Notes under the pieces: model-generated
The model's database searches: none
Told to the model about the DNA's origin: nothing
What the model saw: only the letters and a program-made list of their open reading frames with translations
Shown: one piece after another, positions 1 to 4,737 of the stretch
How the letters are laid out: the number at the start of each line of letters is the position of its first letter
How positions within the stretch are numbered: the first letter of the stretch is position 1
Origin: Gammaproteobacteria bacterium
Lineage (GTDB): Bacteria; Pseudomonadota; Gammaproteobacteria; Steroidobacterales; Steroidobacteraceae
Length of the DNA stretch: 5,161 nt
Assembly: GCA_030043215.1 (NCBI GenBank)
Contig: JASHYG010000060.1
Span: 1 to 5,161, forward strand
Direction of reading: 5' to 3'
Program-made: the position numbers and the translations under genes

Positions 1-784
1 TGCGCGACTGGTCGTCCGTGCAGCTCAGGACCAGATCGCCGAGGCCCGCGAGGCCCATGAAAGTCTCCTTCCTCGCGCCAAGCGCCGTTCCCAGGCGCGT
101 CATCTCGACGAGCCCGCGCGTGATGAGCGCGACTCGAGTGTTCGCGCCGAAGCCGAGCCCGTCCGAGAGCCCCGCGCCGACGGCGAGCACATTCTTCACG
201 GCGCCGCCGACCTCGACTCCGACGATGTCCGTGGAGATGTAGGCGCGAAAGTTCGCCGACGAGAGGTCGCGCGCGAGCGCCGCCGCCAGGGCGGCGTCCG
301 GCGAGGCGACGGTCATCGCGGTCGGCAATCCCGCGCCGACCTCCCGCGCGAAGGTCGGCCCGGAGAGGACCGCGATCGAGCGGTCCGGACCGAGGATCTC
401 GCGGGCGACCTGATGAGGCAGCTTGCCGCTCTCGGACTCGAAACCCTTCGTGGCCCAGGCGACGCGCATGGCGGGGTCGAGGTGCGGCGCCAGCTCCTCG
501 AGCAGCGCGCGGAATCCCTGGCTCGGCACGACGAGCAGCAAGTCGAGCGCGCCGCGGATCGCTGCGGCGAGGTCCGAGCCGGTCCTGAGCGCATCGGGGA
601 AGGCCCCACCGGGCAGGTATCGCTCGTTGGATCGCCCCTCGACCAGCGTCGCCATGCGCGCAGGATCTCGTCCCCAGAGGCGCGTGGGCTTGCCGCTGCG
701 GGCGAAATGGATCGCGAGCGCGGTTCCCCAGGAGCCCGCGCCGAGCACGGCGATCGGCGCCGCGTGCCTTTTGTCCGCTGCCAC
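1..784 (-). CDS. gpsA: Glycerol-3-phosphate dehydrogenase [NAD(P)+], N-terminal 261 residues (3' end cut by window edge)
   Basis: GpsA reduces dihydroxyacetone phosphate to sn-glycerol 3-phosphate in the cytoplasm, supplying the backbone for phospholipid synthesis. Reading the minus strand from a GTG at 784-782 gives an unbroken frame to the window edge. It has a Rossmann dinucleotide loop GAGSWGT (residues 15-21), WATKG with Lys113, SGPTF (141-145), VGGAVKN with Lys197 matching the E. coli catalytic lysine, the GFGANTRVALITRG stretch, and finally TFMGLAGLGDLVLSCTD near the edge. The family is about 330-340 residues, so roughly 75 C-terminal residues lie outside. GTG was chosen because it places the Rossmann motif at the usual distance and no ATG is available; the ribosome site is weak. 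The gene starts 27 bp after the secB stop and is probably co-transcribed from the rhodanese promoter. Function is seen directly from motifs; identity is very secure. Confidence 0.97.
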   Translation of the reverse strand, partial: MAADKRHAAPIAVLGAGSWGTALAIHFARSGKPTRLWGRDPARMATLVEGRSNERYLPGGAFPDALRTGSDLAAAIRGALDLLLVVPSQGFRALLEELAPHLDPAMRVAWATKGFESESGKLPHQVAREILGPDRSIAVLSGPTFAREVGAGLPTAMTVASPDAALAAALARDLSSANFRAYISTDIVGVEVGGAVKNVLAVGAGLSDGLGFGANTRVALITRGLVEMTRLGTALGARKETFMGLAGLGDLVLSCTDDQSR

Positions 785-811
785 GAGATTGAGCCGAGCG
801 GGGCCGGCCCC

Positions 812-1309
812 TCAGTTCTTCGTGGCCGTCGGTTGCTGCTGCTCCGCCAGCGACCGCGTGTACAGCGCGTCGAAGTTCACCGGAGGCAGCAGGAATTGCG
901 GGAAGCCTCCCTGCATGACGAGGTGCGAGACGGCGGCTCGCGCATACGGGAACAGCACGTTCGGGCAGACGCTGCCGATCGCCCGGCGCACGTCGTCATC
1001 GGACATGTTGCGCATCACGAAGGCGCCCGCCTGCTTCACTTCCACGAGGAACAGCGTCACGTCGTTCTGCTTGGCGGACACGGTGATCGTGAGGACGATC
1101 TCCCGCAGATCGGAGCCGAGCGGACTGACGCCCGTGTGCAGGTCGAGACTGATCTGCGGATTCCAGGCGCCGTCGAGCCGCGGACCGTTCGGGGCCTCGT
1201 ACGAGCAGTCCTTGAGATAGACGGCCTGCAGCGAGAGCTGTGGTCCGCTCTGCTCATCGCTCCCGGGGCTGGCGGCCGGAGCGCCACCGTCGCTCGATAG
1301 GATGGCCAT
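812..1309 (-). CDS. secB: Protein-export chaperone SecB (165 aa, complete)
   Basis: SecB is a homotetrameric cytosolic chaperone that holds preproteins unfolded and hands them to SecA at the SecYEG translocon. The 165-residue product is close to the E. coli length (155) and carries its signature blocks: YLKDCSYEAPN (31-41), the WNPQISLDL strand (49-57), CPNVLFPYAR (115-124) and FPQFLLPPVNFDALY (136-150). The first ~23 residues are a Gly/Ala/Ser/Asp-rich extension slightly longer than in E. coli, and the tail is Gln-rich, as is common outside the folded core. The ATG at 1309-1307 is supported by a GAGGAG ribosome site 8 nt upstream. The gene follows grxC by 4 bp, so translation is probably coupled, and it precedes gpsA. 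This order matches the E. coli operon. Nothing looks damaged. Confidence 0.98.
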   Translation of the reverse strand: MAILSSDGGAPAASPGSDEQSGPQLSLQAVYLKDCSYEAPNGPRLDGAWNPQISLDLHTGVSPLGSDLREIVLTITVSAKQNDVTLFLVEVKQAGAFVMRNMSDDDVRRAIGSVCPNVLFPYARAAVSHLVMQGGFPQFLLPPVNFDALYTRSLAEQQQPTATKN

Positions 1310-1313
1310 GCGA

Positions 1314-1598
1314 TCAACTCCTCAATGTCTGCGGGCCTGCCTCGAGCAGCCGCTCGAGGCCGCCCGATGCGTCGAGCGCCTGCAGGTCGTCGGAGCCTCC
1401 GACGTGGGTATCGCCGATGAAGATCTGGGGCACCGTTCGACGGCCGCCGCTGCGCCGGATCATCTCCTCCCGAGCCTGCGGCTCGGCCTCGATGTCGATC
1501 TCCGTGTACGCTGCTCCCTTCTCCTCGAGCAGCCGGCGCGCGCGCGCGCAGTACGGGCACCAGCTCGTCGCGTACATCACCACTTGCGCCTGGGACAT
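1314..1598 (-). CDS. grxC: Glutaredoxin 3 (GrxC, 94 aa)
   Basis: This is a small cytoplasmic dithiol glutaredoxin that reduces disulfides and glutathione mixed disulfides using GSH. The frame shows the thioredoxin-fold start VVMYATSWCPYC with the active-site CPYC at residues 14-17, the REEMIRRSGGRRTVPQIFI block (43-61) with cis-proline 57, and the GSH-binding GGSDDLQALDASGG segment (67-80). E. coli Grx3 is 83 residues and has Cys in GGCDDL where this protein has Ser69, a non-catalytic position. The ATG at 1598-1596 begins the conserved domain immediately. The same frame is open for 50 more codons upstream, but that stretch overlaps the rhodanese gene and resembles no glutaredoxin, so it was rejected. 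The gene sits 22 bp after the rhodanese stop and 4 bp before secB. Confidence 0.96.
   Translation of the reverse strand: MSQAQVVMYATSWCPYCARARRLLEEKGAAYTEIDIEAEPQAREEMIRRSGGRRTVPQIFIGDTHVGGSDDLQALDASGGLERLLEAGPQTLRS
1318..1323 (-). promoter_or_regulatory. secB ribosome binding site GAGGAG
   Basis: GAGGAG on the minus strand lies 8 nt before the secB ATG. It sits inside the last codons of grxC, just before the grxC stop (1316-1314), so ribosomes finishing grxC pass over the secB initiation site. It fixes the secB start at 1309. This is one of the two strong Shine-Dalgarno sequences in the window; the other precedes ctpA. Confidence 0.75.
1339..1360 (-). repeat. 8-bp perfect inverted repeat (6-nt loop) inside the 3' end of grxC
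   Basis: The arms GCCTCGAG (1339-1346) and CTCGAGGC (1353-1360) are exact reverse complements around a 6-nt loop. In the operon mRNA they would form a GC-rich hairpin about 30 nt ahead of the secB start. No T-tract follows, so it is not a classical terminator. The arms encode the repeated LE in GLERLLEAG, so protein sequence alone could have produced it. Structure is seen; any function is conjecture. Confidence 0.5.
1536..1549. repeat. 14-bp alternating (GC)7 tract within grxC
   Basis: A perfect alternating purine-pyrimidine run of seven GC dinucleotides encodes the Ala/Arg residues just after CPYC in GrxC. Such tracts can slip in replication or adopt Z-form DNA. The reading frame is intact here, so it is most simply high-G+C codon use for an ARAR stretch. 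Confidence 0.6.
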
Positions 1599-1620
1599 GG
1601 CTCGAGCGCGTCCTGACCTG

Positions 1621-2043
1621 TCAGGTCTTCGCGAGCGGCAGGTTCTCTGCGCGCCAGGCCGGCAACCCGCCCCGCAGGCTGAAGGCCTTGGTGAAACCCT
1701 GGGCCGTGAGCCGGCGAACCGCCGACGCGGCGAGAGACTCGGCGTCACAGTACACTACCACCGGCTTCTCCTTGTGCTTTTTGAGCGTGTCGCCGGCCTG
1801 GGCGATCTGGTCCGACGGCAGCTGTCGCGCGCCGCTGATGTGTCCGGCCGCATATTGATCCGCGGGACGAATGTCGAGGACCAGGGCCCCTTGATTCATC
1901 AGCCGGATGAGCTGCTGCGGCGAGATCGCCGCCGCGCTCTGGAAGCGAAGATACGCCTCGTACGCGACGACCAGCGCGGCCGCCACGGCGGCCGCCAGGA
2001 CGAGCAGCGGGTGATGGGCGGTGTACTCGATGAGCCTATCCAT
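1621..2043 (-). CDS. yibN: Membrane-anchored rhodanese-like protein, YibN type (140 aa)
   Basis: This is a single-domain rhodanese-fold protein with an N-terminal membrane anchor. Residues 12-31 (LLVLAAAVAAALVVAYEAYL) form one hydrophobic helix. The rhodanese domain follows, with ALVLDIRPADQYAAGHISGARQLP (53-76), the putative active-site loop after KPVVVYC (Cys99), and the terminal FSLRGGLPAWRAENLPL signature (121-137). Length and layout match E. coli YibN (143 aa), as does position as first gene before grxC-secB-gpsA. Cys99 is in the canonical place, but the loop reads CDAESLA, without the Gly and Arg usual in active CxxGxR loops, so sulfurtransferase activity is uncertain. E. coli YibN has been reported to interact with the YidC insertase; a related role here is inference. 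The ATG at 2043-2041 directly precedes the anchor. The frame is open further upstream but overlaps envC with non-conserved Arg-rich sequence. The ribosome site is weak. Confidence 0.92.
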   Translation of the reverse strand: MDRLIEYTAHHPLLVLAAAVAAALVVAYEAYLRFQSAAAISPQQLIRLMNQGALVLDIRPADQYAAGHISGARQLPSDQIAQAGDTLKKHKEKPVVVYCDAESLAASAVRRLTAQGFTKAFSLRGGLPAWRAENLPLAKT

Positions 2044-2093
2044 ATGCCGATGGCCGCGAAGCCTGCCAAAAAAGGGGGCGTAGTATAGCGAGC
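2044..2093. promoter_or_regulatory. 50-bp divergent intergenic region between the rhodanese gene and envC
   Basis: All sequence separating the two divergent starts is here, so promoters for both directions must lie in it or reach into the flanking coding DNA. It contains a short A6G5 purine run (2068-2078) and the AT-rich TAGTATAG segment (2081-2088), which reads TATACT on the minus strand. No well-placed ribosome site for envC is visible; the G-run ends 15 nt before the ATG. Plus-strand TAGTAT could act as a -10 box only for a nearly leaderless envC message. No terminator or known operator is visible. Confidence 0.5.
2082..2087 (-). promoter_or_regulatory. Candidate -10 box (TATACT) for the yibN-grxC-secB-gpsA operon
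   Basis: On the minus strand the hexamer TATACT matches the sigma-70 consensus TATAAT at five of six positions. It would start transcription near 2075, leaving a leader of about 30 nt before the rhodanese ATG. No good -35 element lies 16-18 bp upstream, where the DNA is already envC coding sequence. The assignment rests on the -10 match and on this being the only spacer available for the operon. Confidence 0.4.
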
Positions 2094-3260
2094 ATGCATG
2101 ACATGCGCCGCTTGGCGGCACTCGCCGCCGGCGCGGCCGCGGCGGTGCTCTGCATCCTGCCCGCGGCCGCCGCAACGCCGAAGCGCGCGCAGACCGAAGC
2201 GCAGCTCAAGGCCGTGCAGGCCGAGATCGCCCGCATTCACAAGCGGGAGAGCCGCGGCCAGGCCGAGGTGGACCGGATGACGCGCGAGCTCAAGAGCGCC
2301 GAGCTTGCCGTGGGCGCGGCCCGCGGGGCCCTGGATCAGCTGCAGGGCGAGCGTGCCGAGCGCGCGCAGCGGCGCGCGCAGCTCGCCGCCCAGAAGCGGC
2401 AGCTCCAGTCGCAGATCGCCGCCGAGCGCACCGCCCTCGCCGGGGAGTTGCGGGCGGCCTACCTCATCGGGCGCGACGAGCCCTTGAAGCTGCTGCTCAA
2501 CCAGCAGGATCCGGCGCGCGCCGGCCGCATGCTCGCCTACTACAGCTACTTCGGGCGCGCCCGCGCGGACGAGCTGGCCCGCATCGCCGCGAACGTGCGG
2601 CAGCTCGATGCGCTCGACGCCCAGCTCGCCGGCGAGGAGCAACGCCTCGCAGGCCTCGAATCGCAGCAGAGCGCGGCGCTGGGACAGCTCGAGGATGCGC
2701 GCTCGAAGCGCCTGGCGGCTCTCACGAGCCTCGAGGCGCAGTCCCGCACGCGGGCGCAGCAGCTGCAGCGCCTGCAGCAGGAGCGCGCCGGCCTCGCGAC
2801 TCTGCTGCGCCGGCTGCGGCGCGCCATCCCCGCGGTCCCCTCCGGCACCGATGCCTTCTCGCGGCTGCGCGGAGAGCTCACCTGGCCGGTCGCCGGCCGG
2901 ATCGCGGCGAGCTTCGGTCAGGATCGGGCCGGAGGACTCAAGTGGGACGGTTTGCTCATCGACACCGCGCGGGGCGCTGAGGTAAGAGCGGTGTACCAGG
3001 GACGAGTCATCTTCGCCGACTGGCTTCCGGGCCTCGGGCTGCTCATGGTCATCGACCATGGGGACGGATATTTGAGTCTCTACGGCCACAACGAGCGCCT
3101 CTACAAGAAGGTCGGCGATGCGGTCGCAGCGGGCGATGCCATCGCGGCAGCCGGCGACAGCGGCGGCAGCCCCCGTCCGGAGCTGTATTTCGAGATCCGC
3201 AAAGGCGACCGGCCGATCGACCCTCGGCCGTGGTTCAAAGCCGCGGCGCCGGGGCCGTGA
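2094..3260 (+). CDS. envC: Murein hydrolase activator EnvC (degenerate LytM/M23 domain), 388 aa
   Basis: EnvC is a periplasmic protein, recruited by FtsEX in E. coli, that activates the amidases AmiA and AmiB to split septal peptidoglycan. The product has a signal peptide (about residues 4-27, hydrophobic core then PAAAA before Thr28), a long Ala/Gln/Arg/Glu-rich coiled coil (about 30-243) interrupted by the conserved block YLIGRDEPLKLLLNQQDP through YYSYFGRAR (123-157), and a C-terminal LytM domain (about 262-381). Zinc-ligand positions are degenerate as in E. coli EnvC: the HxGxD motif is W284-D-G-L-L288 and HLHFE is E363-L-Y-F-E, while H332 of YGHN remains. It should therefore activate amidases rather than cut peptidoglycan itself. 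E. coli EnvC is 419 residues. ATG 2094 is taken as start; the in-frame ATG at 2103 (Met4) is equally possible, with AGCGAG 10 nt before it. The stop lies in a 19-bp tandem repeat. Divergent from the rhodanese gene and upstream of ctpA. Confidence 0.94.
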   Translation: MHDMRRLAALAAGAAAAVLCILPAAAATPKRAQTEAQLKAVQAEIARIHKRESRGQAEVDRMTRELKSAELAVGAARGALDQLQGERAERAQRRAQLAAQKRQLQSQIAAERTALAGELRAAYLIGRDEPLKLLLNQQDPARAGRMLAYYSYFGRARADELARIAANVRQLDALDAQLAGEEQRLAGLESQQSAALGQLEDARSKRLAALTSLEAQSRTRAQQLQRLQQERAGLATLLRRLRRAIPAVPSGTDAFSRLRGELTWPVAGRIAASFGQDRAGGLKWDGLLIDTARGAEVRAVYQGRVIFADWLPGLGLLMVIDHGDGYLSLYGHNERLYKKVGDAVAAGDAIAAAGDSGGSPRPELYFEIRKGDRPIDPRPWFKAAAPGP

Positions 3261-3315
3261 GTCGCACGCTCGACCGTGAGCCGCGCGCTCGGCCGTGAGC
3301 CGCGCGCCGGGCCGT
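3255..3315 (+). repeat. Three-copy 19-bp tandem repeat spanning the envC stop codon
   Basis: Three adjoining units start at 3255, 3274 and 3293, each beginning CCGTGAG. Unit 2 is CCGTGAGCCGCGCGCTCGG; unit 1 differs from it at three positions and unit 3 at two. A further CCGT begins at 3312. The envC stop TGA (3258-3260) is part of unit 1. Because 19 is not a multiple of three, the TGAs of the three units (3258, 3277, 3296) fall in three different frames. The array is seen directly; it probably arose by tandem duplication of the end of envC. Confidence 0.85.
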
Positions 3316-3416
3316 CCGCCGAAATGCCAACTGGCTCAACGATCGCACGGCCGAGTCGAAGGATTATGTCTTCCCGCGAGGCCTCCCGGCGCCGTGCTCG
3401 CCGCCGCGCCATCCCG
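3316..3416. other. Non-coding spacer between envC and ctpA, upstream part
   Basis: This is the part of the 217-bp envC-ctpA spacer that lies between the tandem repeat and the candidate ctpA promoter. I see no conserved protein, no strong hairpin followed by T-residues, and no RNA gene. An AAGGA (3359-3363) lies only 2 nt before an ATG at 3366. The Arg-rich frame that follows runs out of phase into ctpA and does not look like a gene. Confidence 0.4.
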
Positions 3417-3443
3417 CTGACCGGCGGTCTCGCACGGTATGAT
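3417..3443 (+). promoter_or_regulatory. Candidate sigma-70 promoter for ctpA (CTGACC - 15 bp - TATGAT)
   Basis: TATGAT at 3438-3443 matches the -10 consensus at five of six positions. CTGACC at 3417-3422 matches TTGACA at four of six, with a 15-bp spacer, which is short. Transcription would start near 3450, giving a leader of about 28 nt that includes the GGGGAG ribosome site. This fits ctpA starting at 3478 and argues against the earlier in-frame ATG at 3439, which would lie inside the -10 box. If real, ctpA-dedA can be expressed independently of envC. Confidence 0.4.
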
Positions 3444-3453
3444 CGACGATCAT
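3439..3453. promoter_or_regulatory. Perfect 15-bp palindrome over the candidate ctpA -10/+1 region (possible operator)
   Basis: ATGATCGACGATCAT has two exact 7-bp arms around a single central base. It overlaps five bases of the proposed TATGAT -10 box and covers the expected start point. That is where a dimeric repressor would block transcription. The symmetry is directly visible; that a protein binds it is inference, and I do not recognise it as a known operator. Confidence 0.35.
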
Positions 3454-3461
3454 TCGGGCTC

Positions 3462-3467
3462 GGGGAG
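3462..3467 (+). promoter_or_regulatory. ctpA ribosome binding site GGGGAG
   Basis: GGGGAG ends 10 nt before the ATG at 3478 and 16 nt before the next in-frame ATG at 3484, so it favours 3478. It lies downstream of the other candidate ATG at 3439 and cannot serve it. Confidence 0.6.
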
Positions 3468-3477
3468 TCCTCAGACT

Positions 3478-4737
3478 ATGTCGATGCGGTCGCATACGCT
3501 GGTCGCTCTCGTCGCAGGGATCGTGATCGGGGTCTCCGGAGCCTTGGCGGCGAGCGCGCTCGCCGAGAGACAGGCGGGTTCGCCGGGCGCACGCTCTGCG
3601 GACGCGTTGCCCTGGCAGGACGCGCGCCTCTTCGCCGAGGTGTACGCGCGCATCAAGCGCGAGTACGTGGACGAGGAGAGTGACCACAAGCTGGTGGAGA
3701 ATGCGATCCGCGGGATGGTGGGCGGACTCGATTCGCACTCCGCGTTCCTCGACAACCAGGAATTCGAGCAGATCCGGCTGAGCACGATGGGCTCGTATCC
3801 CGGCGTCGGCATCGAGGTCGCCGCCGACGGCTCCGCCGTGAAGATCCTGCATCCGATCGAGGGCTCACCGGCGGCTCTCGCGGGCATCAAGGCCGGCGAT
3901 CTCATCTCCCAGATCGATGGAATCGACGTGGGCTCGGATGCGGCCGGCGCGATCGAGGGAATGCGTGGGGAAGCCGGCACGACGGTGCGGCTCACGGTCC
4001 GCCGGCCCGGTACCGGGGAGGTGAAGGTCTACTCGCTGCGCCGGGCGGAGGTGGCCATCCACAGCGTCGCGCAGCAGACGCTCGCGCCGGGCTACGGCTA
4101 TGTGCGGATCACGGGGTTCAGCGAGACGACGCCGCAGGACCTGGATGGTGCGATAACGTCTCTCAAGCGAGACAATCCCCGCGGATTGAGGGGTCTCGTG
4201 CTCGATTTGAGAAACAATCCGGGCGGCGTGCTCGAGTCCGGCGTCGCGGTCGCGGATGCCTTCCTGGACCACGGAGTGATCGTGACGGCGGACGGCCGCA
4301 CGGCCGATGCTCGATTCCGGATGGACGCCACTCCCGGCGATGTCCTCCGCGGCGCACCGATGGTCGTGCTGGTGGACCAGGGCACTGCGTCGGCCGCGGA
4401 GATCGTTGCGGGGGCGCTCAAGGATCATGGACGGGCCGAGATCATCGGCGAGCGCACCTACGGCAAGGGTACGGTGCAGACCGTCATGCCGCTGTCGCGC
4501 GGCGCGCTGAAGCTCACGACCTCGCGCTACTTCACGCCGTCCGGCGTGTCCATCGACGGGAAGGGCATCCTGCCTGATTTGATCGTCGAGCATGCCGCGG
4601 AGCCGGCTGAGCTCGCGGAGGGCATTCCGCTCACGCGCCGCGACGCCGAGGTGCGGATCGCTCTCCATGCGCTCCGGGCGCGTGCCCCCCGCGGGCGCGC
4701 CTCTGGTCACTCGCTGGCGATGGCCCCCGTACCCTGA
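3478..4737 (+). CDS. ctpA: Periplasmic C-terminal processing protease, S41A family (CtpA), 419 aa
   Basis: This is a serine protease of the Tsp/Prc/CtpA group that cleaves periplasmic proteins from exposed C-termini. From Met 3478 there is an N-terminal export signal or anchor (about residues 6-29, LVALVAGIVIGVSGALAASALA), a cap-region motif GLDSHSAFLDNQEF (83-96), a PDZ domain (about 105-190, GVGIEV then AGIKAGDLISQIDG) and the S41 core. The core has LVLDLRNNPGG (240-250), catalytic Ser305 in QGTASAAEI, Asp316, and Lys330 in YGKGTVQ. The 25-residue Ser-Lys spacing equals that of E. coli Tsp (S430/K455). Length matches the short CtpA class, as in Pseudomonas aeruginosa, where CtpA lies next to an envC homologue and, with the lipoprotein LbcA, degrades peptidoglycan hydrolases. 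No LbcA-like gene is visible here. An ATG at 3439 would add 13 residues, but the ribosome site supports 3478. The stop overlaps the start of dedA. Confidence 0.95.
   Translation: MSMRSHTLVALVAGIVIGVSGALAASALAERQAGSPGARSADALPWQDARLFAEVYARIKREYVDEESDHKLVENAIRGMVGGLDSHSAFLDNQEFEQIRLSTMGSYPGVGIEVAADGSAVKILHPIEGSPAALAGIKAGDLISQIDGIDVGSDAAGAIEGMRGEAGTTVRLTVRRPGTGEVKVYSLRRAEVAIHSVAQQTLAPGYGYVRITGFSETTPQDLDGAITSLKRDNPRGLRGLVLDLRNNPGGVLESGVAVADAFLDHGVIVTADGRTADARFRMDATPGDVLRGAPMVVLVDQGTASAAEIVAGALKDHGRAEIIGERTYGKGTVQTVMPLSRGALKLTTSRYFTPSGVSIDGKGILPDLIVEHAAEPAELAEGIPLTRRDAEVRIALHALRARAPRGRASGHSLAMAPVP

Noticed and set aside
800..811. 12-bp palindrome GGGGCCGGCCCC directly after the secB stop, as a possible terminator
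   Set aside because: The arms have no loop between them and no T-run follows in the direction of transcription; gpsA starts 16 nt later. Most likely a chance feature of G+C-rich spacer DNA.
413..1300. A 295-codon plus-strand open frame antisense to gpsA and secB
   Set aside because: It is codon-aligned with both real genes, which share a frame, and is a composition shadow. The minus-strand proteins match SecB and GpsA throughout.
1899..3089. A 396-codon minus-strand open frame antisense to envC and part of the rhodanese gene, longer than envC itself
   Set aside because: It shares exact codon boundaries with envC, so it stays open only because TTA, CTA and TCA codons are avoided in a high-G+C gene. 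Its product is low-complexity Arg/Gly/Ala sequence with no recognisable domain, while envC shows a signal peptide, coiled coil and LytM domain.
2860..3240. EnvC LytM domain as an active zinc endopeptidase
   Set aside because: The HxGxD and HxH ligand positions are W284/L288 and E363/Y365, so zinc binding is not supported. This degeneration is typical of EnvC.
3310..3352. GGCCGT/ACGGCC inverted repeat after envC as a rho-independent terminator
   Set aside because: The stem is six base pairs with a loop of about 30 nt and no following T-tract. It is too weak to call.
3276..3683. A 135-codon plus-strand frame starting in the tandem repeat, with an AAGGA before an internal ATG at 3366
   Set aside because: The Shine-Dalgarno is only 2 nt from the ATG, the product is Arg-rich and mostly overlaps ctpA out of frame, and it resembles nothing I know.
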